64,000 nt of DNA from Cohnella herbarum. GTDB lineage: Bacteria > Bacillota > Bacilli > Paenibacillales > Paenibacillaceae. This document shows positions 36,893 to 46,387 of this stretch, piece after piece. The stretch's first letter is position 1. Each line of letters opens with the position of its first letter. Under the pieces are notes generated by a model. It searched no databases. It was not told where the DNA came from and saw only the letters and a list, made by a program, of their open reading frames with translations. The stretch is taken from the NCBI RefSeq assembly GCF_012849095.1, contig NZ_CP051681.1:110539-174538 (forward strand). The letters are read 5' to 3'. Both the position numbers and the translations under genes were made by a program.

Positions 36893-37837
36893 TTACCGTT
36901 CGTGCTCCCTCTGCCGCCTTTTGTACCAGCTTTCCAGCAGTTGCACGATTAGGTCTTCCTTTTGTTTTTCCGAGAAATCTCGTGGGAAAAAGCGGTCGAT
37001 TCGTTCTCGCTGAATACTCATTTTTTCTTTCTGATTCGGCTTTTCCTCCGTCAGTATGGTGTAAATGACATCTGTATTCAGCCTCCCTTCTTGACTCATC
37101 TTTTTCATACGCTGAGCCTGAGCAAGTGAAGGCGTGCAGTCCTCGGCCTGCATGGTCTCGAATAGGGCTTGCTGTTCTTTCTCGGCCAAGTAAGATAACT
37201 CAACGGCAGGATTAAAGGCAATCCGTTTGTCGTCTACCATTTCGAGAATGTGAGGAGTGAGTTCGGTTAGGCGAACGTATCTAAATATTTGGTTTTTGCT
37301 TTCACCCATCTGTTCTGCTAATATCTCGCTTGATTTCTTTGCAGCAGACTTGTTCCCAACTTGGGAACGAGTTAAATCTGTTCGTTGTCCTTGTCTGTTC
37401 ATAGCTTCCAATTTCATTTTGTAGGCAAAAGCTTTTTCACTCGGAGAAATATACTCCCGTTGCAGGTTGCTATCCACCATGATGATAGTCGCCTGATCGT
37501 CATCCAACTCGCGAACGAGACATGGAATTGTCTCCATACCAGCCAATTCACTTGCCTTCTTTCGACGATGTCCGGATACCATCTCGTATCCACCGCCTAC
37601 CTTTGGCCGAACTAAGCCGGGAACAAGGACACCATACTGCTTGACACTATCCGCCATTTCTAACATCGCTTCATCCGCCCTTACCTTAAAGGGATGACCG
37701 GGAAATTCACTAATTTCAGCCAATGGAATATCCATCACCTTTTCCCGTTGCGAATCGTTGCGGCTTTCCTCTGTCGAGAATAAATCATCGACTTTGGTCA
37801 GTTTTATGCTGGCGAGCCGATCTTCTTTCGCTGCCAA
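36893..37837 (-). CDS. ParB-like partition protein
   Basis: 314 residues. The ParB N-terminal domain is plain: ISEFPGHPFKVR near 34-45, VLVPGLVRPK, YEMVSGHRRKKASELAGM near 80-97, then REYISPSEKAFAYKMKLEA. A helix-turn-helix lies at about 155-185. The start is probably TTG at 37837 with GGAGGTGCA 7 bases before; the frame is open further but there is no ribosome site. Overlaps parA by 53 bases. It would support stable inheritance of the excised circle. Confidence 0.85.
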   Translation of the reverse strand: MAAKEDRLASIKLTKVDDLFSTEESRNDSQREKVMDIPLAEISEFPGHPFKVRADEAMLEMADSVKQYGVLVPGLVRPKVGGGYEMVSGHRRKKASELAGMETIPCLVRELDDDQATIIMVDSNLQREYISPSEKAFAYKMKLEAMNRQGQRTDLTRSQVGNKSAAKKSSEILAEQMGESKNQIFRYVRLTELTPHILEMVDDKRIAFNPAVELSYLAEKEQQALFETMQAEDCTPSLAQAQRMKKMSQEGRLNTDVIYTILTEEKPNQKEKMSIQRERIDRFFPRDFSEKQKEDLIVQLLESWYKRRQREHER

Positions 37838-38612
37838 TATCCTGCACCTCCTTCGTAAGTGCAGCGTAGGCTTTAGCAACCTGTCCGTTCGGATCGTGGG
37901 CATAAATGCTTTTGCCTTTGGCACTTGTTTCCGCCGCTCTGATGGACAGGGGGATTTCTGTATTGAATACACGCAGCTTATCCCCATAATCTCGGCGCAA
38001 AACTAAAGAAATGTCTTTGGCGAAATTGGTTCGGCTGTCTACCATCGTGAGCAGCACACCGTCCACAGCCAGCTTCGGATTAATTTGACGCCGAACGCGG
38101 GCAACCGTCTGCAAAAGCTGCGTCATGCCTTTGGCGGGCAGATAGTGTGCCTGTACCGGGATGATGACGCTATCCGCCGCTGCCAATGCGTTGATCGTCA
38201 TCATGCCCAAGCTCGGCATACAGTCGATCAGGATAAAATCGTAATCTGCTTTTACGGAATCAATGTACGAACGCATAATCGTTTCCCTGCTCATCGTATT
38301 GACGAGTGCCACTTCGACTGCCGATAATTCGATGTTTCCCGGCATCAGGTCAATACCTTCATGATGATGCAGAATGCCTTCCTTCGGTTCATACGGCTCC
38401 TCCGTCATGCTTTTCACTAGCATTGTGGCGAGTGAAATGGACAGACTATCCGGTTCATGGAAGCCTAACGAATCCGTCAGGTTGCCCTGCGCATCCGCAT
38501 CCAACAGCAGAACCTTGTTGCCCTCGGCAGCCAGCCCGATTCCCAAATTAACTGCAGTTGTCGTCTTGCCCACGCCGCCCTTCTGATTGGCGAGGGCGAT
38601 TACTTTGGACAT
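37785..38612 (-). CDS. ParA-like partition ATPase
   Basis: 275 residues. Walker A deviant KGGVGKTTTA near residue 10, then DADAQGNLTD and LIDCMPSLGM in ParA order. Starts MSKVIALANQ at 38612, after AAAGGAGA. Together with ParB it forms a ParABS-type module; no parS site could be fixed. Confidence 0.9.
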   Translation of the reverse strand: MSKVIALANQKGGVGKTTTAVNLGIGLAAEGNKVLLLDADAQGNLTDSLGFHEPDSLSISLATMLVKSMTEEPYEPKEGILHHHEGIDLMPGNIELSAVEVALVNTMSRETIMRSYIDSVKADYDFILIDCMPSLGMMTINALAAADSVIIPVQAHYLPAKGMTQLLQTVARVRRQINPKLAVDGVLLTMVDSRTNFAKDISLVLRRDYGDKLRVFNTEIPLSIRAAETSAKGKSIYAHDPNGQVAKAYAALTKEVQDIGSERRSARQHKTDQSR

Positions 38613-38635
38613 GTTAGAATCTCCTTTCACGCATA

Positions 38636-38670
38636 AAGCCGGTTGCTCTGGCATTCAGGGCAACCGGCTT
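38636..38670. repeat. Perfect inverted repeat upstream of parA
   Basis: Arms AAGCCGGTTGC (38636-38646) and GCAACCGGCTT (38660-38670), 13-base loop. It lies just downstream of the putative parA start point, so it could be a 5'-UTR hairpin, an operator or a partition site. Confidence 0.5.
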
Positions 38671-38674
38671 ATAA

Positions 38675-38703
38675 AGAATATCTATGTAAAAAGAGAACGC
38701 CAA
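38675..38703 (-). promoter_or_regulatory. Candidate promoter of parAB
   Basis: Minus-strand -35 TTGGCG (38698-38703), 17-base spacer, -10 TATTCT (38675-38680). Correctly placed for parA. Matches are moderate. Confidence 0.4.
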
Positions 38704-39395
38704 AAAAATCGTTCTCTTGGATATTCCTATTTTAATTTGTCGTCGTTTCGCGGAGGTCTTAAACCGTCGTAAAGTGTTGAAATCCAAATCTGCTTCTCAT
38801 CACTTTTCAATGGTCACAATGCCAATGTTTTTAAACAGGGGTTTGCATAACAAAAATAATCTCGTCCGGCGGACAGTGGTTAGCCGTCCTCATAGGCTGT
38901 CGCCTCTCCCAGGATCACTGCAAGCCGCCCCCATTGCGATAACTGTGGCTAGACGGATGTATCATTATCCCCTCCGCACGGATTATCGCCTAAATGATAC
39001 CACCATTTATTTTTGCTTAGGTAATGATCGCTAGCACCCTATAAATAAGGATGGTCGTGGCGTACCTGCAAAATGGCTTTCCCTTTCAGGCATGCGGGGA
39101 ACGTACCGGATGAGAAGTTATGTTATTGTCAAAGAACGGTCGAGGACGTGTCCCTCTACCATCCTTTTCATTTTTGAGGTCAAACCGGACCCTTCTTTCA
39201 AAAAAAAATCGAAAATAAAAAAAAACAGCACCAAACTCGAAATAGAGCTTGGTGCTGCGACAATTTATTAATGGGCAATTTAATTGAATTGAGGTTAGAA
39301 CTAAATTTAGGTTAAGTCTACATTTTCAGCAGCTTTAGCTAAGGGTTAATGAGGGTTCACTTGCCATTGCAAGTGATTGATGATCATAGCCAAGA
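38704..39395. other. Non-coding stretch between parA and the accessory region
   Basis: About 690 bases without a convincing gene on either strand. It holds the AT-rich, homopolymer-rich stretch 39200-39225 and a terminator at 39227-39256. The conjugative element may end here, but no attachment-site repeat could be identified because the other end is outside the window. Confidence 0.4.
39227..39256 (-). terminator. Rho-independent terminator
   Basis: AGCACCAAxCTC/GAGxTTGGTGCT stem with nine T on the minus strand. It would stop leftward transcription from the 1.1 kaa gene before parA's regulatory region. Confidence 0.6.
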
Positions 39396-39399
39396 AAGT

Positions 39400-39428
39400 G
39401 AAAGACCACCTATCAAAGGTGGCCTTTC
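39400..39428 (-). terminator. Terminator just after the 1.1 kaa gene
   Basis: GAAAGxCCACCT/AGGTGGxCTTTC stem 20 bases downstream of the stop at 39448, followed by ACTTTCTTGG on the minus strand (weak U tract). Confidence 0.5.
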
Positions 39429-39447
39429 ATATAACAACTCATATGAC

Positions 39448-42400
39448 TTAATGGGTTCGCTTTAAATTTTCAATATAATCCATAATCCGAGCATGTTTAA
39501 CGAATGGCGGAATAATCGGCTTATCATCAGGAGTAATAGCGTAAGTAAGCCAGTCATCTTCTTCTAATTCCCATGCATTTTTTATTTTAATATGTTTTTT
39601 CAGGATATGATAGTCAAATAACAATTCTGGCCTCTGGTTCTTGGGATTTATATAAGCAGGAAGTATAATGTATTTCCATGTTGACTCTACCTTTTTTAGG
39701 GCACTTTCGAAATTTCTAAGATTAAAATCATTGTCAACATCCATTGTATGAAACCTTGAAAGAACAGTAATCAATCCAGCTTTTTGCGAATCTAATGAGT
39801 TCTCAAGATTTGCGGTTAATATCGCCTTATAAAAGAAGGGATTTTTATTATCAATTCCTTTTATTATTCCAACTCGTATTTTATCATTTTCATCAGCCTT
39901 ACCCACTAAGGTATGCCATTGTTTGAAAATCGAAATAGCTGCTTCTTTATTATTAAATGCTAAAGCTAATAAAGGAGGCCCATTATCATTAGTCCAACCA
40001 AAGAAAATTCCTTTCCACTGTGCCCTGTTCCATAATGGTATATTTATTATTTTTGTAATTTCAATGTCTTTTTGACTTACTGATTCAGTATCAAACTTCT
40101 CCTTATTATCCGACTTTCCACGGTTTATTTTTTTCTTATCTGTCTGGCCTACATCCAACTTATCTAACTGAAATCTAATTGTGCTATCTCGTATTAACGG
40201 ATAATTATTCCCCTCAGGATTTAGCCATTTATTTAAAGAGAGCATATTCTTACCGAATAAATCAGCAATGATAAAAATACTGCTTGTAAAATTCAATGAT
40301 CTTTCGAAAGCTTGATCCTCAATTATCAGTTTTTCAAGCTGCTCTGTATTTCTAAACATTATTATTTGAGCAATAAATGCCGCAAAGAAATTAAGAATAA
40401 ACTGTTTAGTTTGTTGCTGCGCTTCAAAAAATTCTTCCTCACCAAAATCAGAGCAAGTAATAGTGAATATAGGTTCAATATCACTGGGTTCATTTTTGAA
40501 GTCAAGATGGTATTTTACCGACTCAACATATTTAACTTTAATCGTTGCTCGGGGAATCATCCCTACCAATCCATCTAAAATAGCCGTTGCAAGGAAGCTT
40601 TCGATTGCAGCTAATATACTTTCGGCTAATTCGATGCATGGAAATTTGGCATCTGATTCAATATTAATCAGACATCCCATTATTTTTGAAGAAAAATACT
40701 GGGTGCCATCGATAACAAATATCGGTATATCCGGTATTTGCTCTTTTGCTGGTTGGTTATACCATTGCTGCATAAATTCTTCTATAGACTTTTTATCATC
40801 GTTGTAAGATTTCTGAATCTCTTCATCTATATAGCCTAGTGCATATTTCAATCCAATGGCAGCCATATGAAGACCTTCATGATCTAATACATCTGGTAAT
40901 GATGCAAGTGAGTGGAGATCCTCAAAAGATGTTCTTAAAAGAAGCATTCCCAATATTGCATCGTATAAGTTGATATCATCGATTTCGTTTAGTCTCGTTG
41001 CATCGTAACCACTTGATATTAGGAGACCTTTTACCAGTCGATCTAACTTATACCATTCTAGCGAATGAGGAATTCTCCCATGCCGAAGTTCAATCATCTT
41101 TAGTTCGGTAGAACAACCAACTAATAAGGGACTGACATTTCCAAACTTCATGTAATCAATAAAGGCGATAAAGAAAGCATTAAGGTAATAACCACGTCCC
41201 GCCCACAATAAGCCAGCTTTTTCACAAGCGTGAGCCATTAAAGTCATTGCCAACAAGTACTCATTTTTACTCTCATCTTTATATAATTTTTGGAGGGCAC
41301 GACCAATATAACGTATAGCGCTATATGGTTTTGATTCAATTAGTTGCTCTCCTCGTTTTAAGAGTAATTTTGCAGAAACTAATTCTTGTTTTCTGCTGCT
41401 TGAAGCTGAAATTATTGTATCAAATAAGGAATCATATTGGGGACTATCCTTTAAATTTGGGCTAACATTCATAATCAATTCAGAAAGTGTATCAAGGCTA
41501 AAATCAAGAACCCCATCACAATCATTAATGATCTGCGTTAGTTCATCAACTAACTCATCGACATTATCCCCAAGCATTAATTTTACAAAGACAAAGTTAG
41601 CCCTAGCTTCCAAAGCAGCATTAGGGCGTGTCTTATTGTCAATAAATCTTCTGTATTCTTCTATCAACGTTTTAGTGTGTACTTCAAACTTGCTTACTTC
41701 AAACTTGCCTCCAGTTATAGTATATAGATTCATCCATAGATTTGTTAATCGTTCAAGGTCAAAGAAATTATTACCATCAAGAATAATAGTTTCATATATA
41801 CAATACTTTTCATAGAACAGATCGAACTTTTCATACCACCAATACAAAGTCCATGCCCATTGATAAGCACATTCTTTTTGCTGAATGATCGTTCCGTATT
41901 TATCTGAAAGCGCAATAGCTCTCTCAAAACGTCCCTTTGTAATATCAAACGACAGTTCTAGTTCCCTACTTAATATTGCTGCTTGTGTTGCATTCTCTAC
42001 AAGAGCAATACTGTTTATTCCTTCAACGATGTATTGACTTATCTCTTTTTCTATTTTCTCCAACTCTGACTGACGTTTATAATCTAATGGGCCTACTTTC
42101 CGTTCATCAGCAAATGAATCTGAAAGCCCAAAAGACTCAACCGCTATTTGTTCACGATGGTTTGAAAACAGTTTATCCAATATCCATGATCTATCAAGCA
42201 CTCTAGTTTCAATATTATATTGATTGGATAATTCGTCTTCTATAGCTGCTCGTTTCTTATCAGGAATATATTGATTGCTTATAAAAAAGATTTTTTTGTA
42301 TTCTCTGGATGTGGAAACGATATTCTTAACATCTGATTTGATTTTGGATCTCCAGTCCCTTTTTGCACTTATCGCAAAAGCCCATCTTTCGGAAGATGCT

Positions 42401-42708
42401 TCTCTTCCTATACCACTAAACCATGATAAAGATAAATCATCGGATACCGGATATGTTTCCGAATCCACCTTACTATCTCCTCCTCCGGTTGGTCCAGTCT
42501 GAGGTAGAAGGTTTGGACATATTTCATGTTCTGCCATGCGTCTGCAGAATACCTCAAAATTCTTTTCTTGTCCTCTGCTTGTTAAGCTATCAAGATAAAA
42601 GTCAAATATTTCTCTATTTAAATTTGCTTTACGGATAATTGTAGAGTCGGAGTATTTTTCAGGTCTTTTAGCTTTTAAAAGCTCATATGGGGATATGGAT
42701 TTTTTCAT
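39448..42708 (-). CDS. Large protein with possible PD-(D/E)XK nuclease N-terminus
   Basis: About 1086 residues from ATG at 42708 (MKKSISPYELLKAKRPEKYS; GGAGGTGA upstream). Residues 50-120 have a restriction-nuclease-like pattern: NFEVFCRRM, GPTGGGDSKVDSET near 75-88 and RWAFAISAKRDWR near 107-119 (D, E..K order). The remaining 950 residues are mostly helical and have no clear repeats by eye. The context beside a HEPN-like gene and a cassette array suggests defence (inference). The codon use is AT-rich, unlike the element to the left. No exact known system could be named. Confidence 0.6.
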   Translation of the reverse strand: MKKSISPYELLKAKRPEKYSDSTIIRKANLNREIFDFYLDSLTSRGQEKNFEVFCRRMAEHEICPNLLPQTGPTGGGDSKVDSETYPVSDDLSLSWFSGIGREASSERWAFAISAKRDWRSKIKSDVKNIVSTSREYKKIFFISNQYIPDKKRAAIEDELSNQYNIETRVLDRSWILDKLFSNHREQIAVESFGLSDSFADERKVGPLDYKRQSELEKIEKEISQYIVEGINSIALVENATQAAILSRELELSFDITKGRFERAIALSDKYGTIIQQKECAYQWAWTLYWWYEKFDLFYEKYCIYETIILDGNNFFDLERLTNLWMNLYTITGGKFEVSKFEVHTKTLIEEYRRFIDNKTRPNAALEARANFVFVKLMLGDNVDELVDELTQIINDCDGVLDFSLDTLSELIMNVSPNLKDSPQYDSLFDTIISASSSRKQELVSAKLLLKRGEQLIESKPYSAIRYIGRALQKLYKDESKNEYLLAMTLMAHACEKAGLLWAGRGYYLNAFFIAFIDYMKFGNVSPLLVGCSTELKMIELRHGRIPHSLEWYKLDRLVKGLLISSGYDATRLNEIDDINLYDAILGMLLLRTSFEDLHSLASLPDVLDHEGLHMAAIGLKYALGYIDEEIQKSYNDDKKSIEEFMQQWYNQPAKEQIPDIPIFVIDGTQYFSSKIMGCLINIESDAKFPCIELAESILAAIESFLATAILDGLVGMIPRATIKVKYVESVKYHLDFKNEPSDIEPIFTITCSDFGEEEFFEAQQQTKQFILNFFAAFIAQIIMFRNTEQLEKLIIEDQAFERSLNFTSSIFIIADLFGKNMLSLNKWLNPEGNNYPLIRDSTIRFQLDKLDVGQTDKKKINRGKSDNKEKFDTESVSQKDIEITKIINIPLWNRAQWKGIFFGWTNDNGPPLLALAFNNKEAAISIFKQWHTLVGKADENDKIRVGIIKGIDNKNPFFYKAILTANLENSLDSQKAGLITVLSRFHTMDVDNDFNLRNFESALKKVESTWKYIILPAYINPKNQRPELLFDYHILKKHIKIKNAWELEEDDWLTYAITPDDKPIIPPFVKHARIMDYIENLKRTH

Positions 42709-42768
42709 TACATCGCTCACCTCCAAACATTTTCTTTTCTCTTGCACATTATTTCTTTATTTTGGACT

Positions 42769-42890
42769 TCATTGAAATTTAATCTCTGGAAACTTTTCAT
42801 CATAAGGGAAGTCGGGATCAAAAACTTCATCTGCTCTTGCTTTAATAACTTTTTTATTTCAGTAGAGAAGTAACCTAAATACACCATTCC
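42769..42890 (-). pseudogene. Remnant of a small gene
   Basis: Minus-strand frame with KARADEVFDPDFPYDEKF then PEIKFQ and a stop at 42769, out of frame with a possible upstream start (MVYLGYFSTEIKKLLKQEQ at about 42886). A one-base shift would join them. Probably a decayed small accessory protein upstream of the nuclease-like gene. Confidence 0.3.
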
Positions 42891-43018
42891 ATAAATTTTA
42901 ACACGGCGAATCACAATTGGAAATATCAAACAAAAAGGAGGCGCAGAACCAAACCTGATCTGCTACCTCCTTATGCTCAATTTATACCATTTCTCCTACC
43001 TGCGGCAGGTGTCTTACT

Positions 43019-43972
43019 ATGATTTCGCGAATACTTCGGATATGGAATTTTGTGAAGTACTTAACTAAAGCGTATTTGAAATATGAAGATAGCGAGGTAA
43101 ATATGAAAAAATTCAAAGAATCTTACCCAGACCATATGTCGTATGATAACGAGACATACATAATGAATGAAGTACCTAATAAGCTGTTAACAAGCATGCC
43201 CAGTATCTTGATAAAGGGAGCTCGTTTGAAAATTGACTCTTACTCAGGACCGGGAAGACTTGTTAATGATTCAGTAATGGAAGTAATAGTGAATAAAATT
43301 GCAGAATATTCTTACGTTGAAAGAACAAAAAACTGGGGCTGGGATTATCTAATACGCGATCTTGAGAGAAATATTGATTCGCTCGGAGAAGTACCATTTG
43401 CAAGATTTATGGATGCAGTTAGTGATATCACGTTTAATTTTCTTGAAGCCTTTATAGTTGATGATCTTAACGAGATATTCGAATTTGTTAATTTCGGATA
43501 TAGATTAAGTGACAATTTGGAAGAACCTTGGATATGTATCAATCACAATACTACAAAAACTATTGAAATTGAAAGTGTAGCAGAATTAACAAGAAAGCTG
43601 TGTAAGCAAACAGCTGATCATATAGAACAAGCAAAAGAACAATTAAAAAGATCTGAAAATCCAAGGGCAAGAAAAGATGCTATTAGAGACTGTTTATCAG
43701 CAATGGAAGCACTTATGAAGCGGATAACAGATACAAAAGATGTAAGTGGAGCCAATAATCATATGGTAAACAACCGTGAAGTATGGGGACCCAAAGTGAT
43801 AGTGACAGAAGGTCATAAGCTATGGAAGTTATTTCATGAAGACTACACAGATATTAGACATGGTGATTTCGATATAAGTTCTATTACACTGGATGAATCA
43901 AGGTACTTTATTGATAGGATTTTATCTTATGTTATATACATTTCAAAAATTGCTTTGAAAGAACTAAACTAA
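43019..43972 (+). CDS. HEPN/AbiJ-like protein
   Basis: 317 residues (or 289 from ATG at 43103, which has GCGAGGTAA upstream). The C-terminal third is like HEPN domains seen in AbiJ-type abortive infection proteins: RKDAIRDCLSAMEALMKRIT near 220-239, GHKLWKLFHED near 267, DIRHGDFDIS near 283 (R-H motif of the HEPN RNase). Divergent from the nuclease-like gene with 270 bases between. AT-rich. Role in phage defence is an inference. Confidence 0.55.
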   Translation: MISRILRIWNFVKYLTKAYLKYEDSEVNMKKFKESYPDHMSYDNETYIMNEVPNKLLTSMPSILIKGARLKIDSYSGPGRLVNDSVMEVIVNKIAEYSYVERTKNWGWDYLIRDLERNIDSLGEVPFARFMDAVSDITFNFLEAFIVDDLNEIFEFVNFGYRLSDNLEEPWICINHNTTKTIEIESVAELTRKLCKQTADHIEQAKEQLKRSENPRARKDAIRDCLSAMEALMKRITDTKDVSGANNHMVNNREVWGPKVIVTEGHKLWKLFHEDYTDIRHGDFDISSITLDESRYFIDRILSYVIYISKIALKELN

Positions 43973-44122
43973 GTTTTTCGAAGTAGTAGAGTCGGGCAGA
44001 AAATCTTGCAGGGCAAGATGGCGAAGCCATCAGGCAATTAAATTGTCTCAGTCTTTCGGATTCGTGAAGATACAACGTTATCAGGTATACTCGCGGGCAC
44101 AAAAATACTTTGAATTTGAAAT

Positions 44123-44166
44123 TTATTGAACTAACGTTCCGCTAACGAGTAACGTTAGTTCAATAA
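44123..44166. repeat. 16-bp perfect inverted repeat
   Basis: Arms TTATTGAACTAACGTT (44123-44138) and AACGTTAGTTCAATAA (44151-44166), loop of 12. The CTAACGTT core equals the outer end of the array repeats, so it may be a collapsed repeat; it could also be a terminator of the HEPN-like gene. Confidence 0.45.
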
Positions 44167-44167
44167 C

Positions 44168-44226
44168 AACAGCGGCAGTCTAAGATTTTATTTTTCAAGT
44201 CTTGGTCTACCGCTGTTTGATTTTTC
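44168..44226 (+). terminator. Terminator-like hairpin
   Basis: AACAGCGG/CCGCTGTT outer stem with an inner GTCT-rich stem and a T run (tgattttt) on the plus strand. Fits as the terminator of the plus-strand HEPN-like gene. Confidence 0.45.
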
Positions 44227-44372
44227 CAGTCTCAAACTTACAATTTGAAGACTAACGATTTTCAATCTCATCACCCTCAGTTTATAGCTTTATTTTCATA
44301 TGACATTAATATACCGCTTCAATTCCACACCTTTGAAAGACTCATTGATACAAGATATATTGTAATTATCAG

Positions 44373-44450
44373 CTTCGTATATCTCGAAAAAAACAGGTGC
44401 GTATATCTCGTTTTTCGCTTATCTTTTCAGCGCCTGGTTCGTATATCTTA
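44373..44450. repeat. Three direct repeats CGTATATCT
   Basis: Copies near 44376, 44400 and 44440 (TTCGTATATCTCG, TGCGTATATCTCG, TTCGTATATCTTA). Irregular spacing (about 24 and 40). Purpose unknown. Confidence 0.4.
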
Positions 44451-44561
44451 GCTGAGAAAATTCAAGTTATGCGAAGTCAAAGCGACAAAAGCGAAGTGGG
44501 AAAAGTGGAGAACGCCTTGCGGGGAAAGGGATTCGGGCATTTCTGAAGGGGCAAAAAAAGG

Positions 44562-44581
44562 TTCGTATAATATAATGTTAT
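44562..44581 (-). repeat. Degenerate right end of an array repeat (S0)
   Basis: TCGTATAATATAATGTTAT keeps the GTTAT end and a damaged CGTGAATA-like stretch; the left half is missing. Its GTTATCGGATGTTCCCC pairs with the far end of the next cassette (near 45160), which marks this as the true end of the first cassette. Confidence 0.6.
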
Positions 44582-44603
44582 CGGATGTTCCCCTCTTCTC
44601 GAA

Positions 44604-45125
44604 TTACTTACACAGTTCTATTGTCATTTCAATTTCTGATTTTTCATTCTCATCTATTATTTCAACTGTTACTTCAGTTATTCTCTCAGAAAAAGATTCC
44701 ACTAGGCTTTTACAATTTTTATATGCTTCATCTAATTCGTTTAAGTCTTTCGTTCTTCCGAGAGTTAAATGAGGCTTGTAATTTGTTGTCTTCAAGAAAT
44801 CAGGGTAATAATCACTTAAAATTTCTGTATAAAGTTGTTTATGTAGTTCTACCAGACTCTCCGTTCCTTTCGTGATATTTAAGAACAAATAATTTCCTTT
44901 TTCTATCGTTATTCCTTGAAGCGTCAATTTGAATTGCTTTATATGTCTTATCGATTTCCTAATATGTCCCTCTAGTTCACATGTTGCAATTGAACTTTTG
45001 AAAGGAAATACTAGGGTAATATGTGGGTCAACATAACCATATAGGGGATCGTAGATTTTTCGAATCTTCTCGATCATTTCTTGATTAGTAAAATGAGTGA
45101 AGATCATAATGCATCTATGAATCAT
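44604..45125 (-). CDS. 2'-5' RNA ligase-like phosphoesterase
   Basis: 173 residues with the two HxT motifs of the 2H phosphoesterase family: HITLVFPF near residue 35 and HLTLGR near 119. Such enzymes hydrolyse or ligate 2',5' or cyclic phosphates of RNA or nucleotides. Start at 45125 after GAAGGGG. It is the last cassette gene of the array (reading on the minus strand); its stop is 23 bases before the S0 remnant. Confidence 0.82.
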   Translation of the reverse strand: MIHRCIMIFTHFTNQEMIEKIRKIYDPLYGYVDPHITLVFPFKSSIATCELEGHIRKSIRHIKQFKLTLQGITIEKGNYLFLNITKGTESLVELHKQLYTEILSDYYPDFLKTTNYKPHLTLGRTKDLNELDEAYKNCKSLVESFSERITEVTVEIIDENEKSEIEMTIELCK

Positions 45126-45177
45126 TAGATTACCCCTTCTATAAAATATGTTATTAAATGCTTTTGGGGAATTTCGG

Positions 45178-45360
45178 ATAAAGTTCGTGTATTCACGACG
45201 TCCAACTCCCTTAAGCCATAAGGACGGCTGCGACGCGGTTAGGGAGTTGGATGTGACCGGCAGATCCTACTTCCCCGCTGCTGAACATGCCTCCTCTAAT
45301 CAACTTCTAACTCCTGTCCGGACCGAGGCCGAATGGCCCGAAGCGTGAATATTGTGTTAT
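45178..45360 (-). repeat. attC-like repeat S1
   Basis: 183 bp. Inner stem CCAACTCCCTTAAG/TTAGGGAGTTGG, third-stem TGTCC/GGAC, hairpin GGCCGAATGGCC, ends ATAAAG and GTGTTAT. One substitution (A for C) in the left ATAAC box. Confidence 0.85.
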
Positions 45361-45388
45361 GCGAAGCTCTTAACTCCCTTGCAATGAC

Positions 45389-45939
45389 TTACAAATTCTT
45401 CATTATTAGTTGTCCTTTTATTCTTTCAACAATTTCTAATGTTGTAAGTGTTCCATCTATAACAAAATCTGAATCAGGTTTCACTGATCTTACCATCTCT
45501 AAATATGCTGTTCTTGCCTTTATTAAATATTGTTCTAAGTCATTCTGAATGTCATTTGGATTGTCTTTAAAATCTCTGATTAATCTTCTTGCCATTGCAA
45601 TATCAAGCGGTGTATCAACGTATATCGTGAAATCTAAATATTCCCGCATGCTTATATTGAGATAAGAAAAAGGATAATCAAGCAATACATATTTCAAGTC
45701 TTTATTCTCTAAAAGGGATATGACATCTCGAGTGAAAGGACTAAGATTCCATTCATTATAATTTGCTCCGCGATCTACCCAATCACATATATCATTTGGA
45801 CTTTCCTCAAAATCATAATCATCAAAGTAAAGTGCTGTTGCACTTACTAATTTCTCTTTCAACAAATTAGTTATGGTTGTTTTTCCTCCCCAGAAACGGA
45901 GGAAATTGAAATTATCGTAGGTTTCTTAGCAGAACTCAT
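45389..45939 (-). pseudogene. P-loop kinase-like cassette gene, frameshifted in the P-loop
   Basis: Reads MSSAKKPTIISISSVSG from ATG at 45939 (GGAGGA ribosome site), then GGGKTTITNLLKEKLVSA after a one-base loss in a G run (about 45887), then a uridine-kinase-like body with YFDDYDFEE, VLLDYPFSYL and DFTIYVDTPLDIAMARR. The downstream 158 residues are open. A single-base change would restore about 183 residues. Lies between S1 and S2; start of cassette GTTATGCGAAG pairs with CTTCGCATAAC-like end. Confidence 0.75.
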
Positions 45940-45996
45940 AATATACATCCTCCAAAAAGAGTTAAACAATATGTTGTGGCACTTCAAGAGTTTCGC

Positions 45997-46176
45997 ATAA
46001 CGTTCTTGTATTCACGACGTCCTACCACCTTAAAGGAGCGAAGCGACTGGCCGCGATGCGGTTAGGTGGTAGGATGTGTCCGGCTGCTTCCGCTTCCTTG
46101 CTACTGAAAATTGAATCCTCTTCTGACTCCTGCCGGACCGAGGGCCGAATGGCCCGATGCGTGAATATGGTGTTAT
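45997..46176 (-). repeat. attC-like repeat S2
   Basis: 180 bp. Inner stem CCTACCACCTTAA/TTAGGTGGTAGG, hairpin AGGGCCGAATGGCCC, outer ATAACG/GTTAT with TATTCACG/CGTGAATA. Confidence 0.9.
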
Positions 46177-46387
46177 CCGATGCCTCCGACTTCTTCGCTT
46201 TACTCACAAATCATTCTTAAATCTATTAAATCAAGCCCTTAAATCAAGCTCTTAAATCAAGCTCTTATCTGGAATTGTATCCCATTCTCATTCTGTTGGC
46301 ATTCGGTTATTTCTTTATCTGAATTAAATAAAAGAGCGCCGCAGCACCGTATGGTGCCCCCAAATCCACGCATGTGAAGCGAGTAAT

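Larger units (their letters stand above)
43973..44561. other. Non-coding region between accessory genes and cassette array
   Basis: About 590 bases, no convincing gene. It holds a 16-bp perfect inverted repeat (44123-44166), a second hairpin (44168-44226) and three copies of CGTATATCT (44373-44450). The array starts at its right edge. Confidence 0.5.

Noticed and set aside
43985-44095. An inverted, plus-strand attC-like site after the HEPN-like gene (CGTGAAGATACAACGTTATC)
   Set aside because: Only one end resembles the repeats; no inner stems or partner end could be found.
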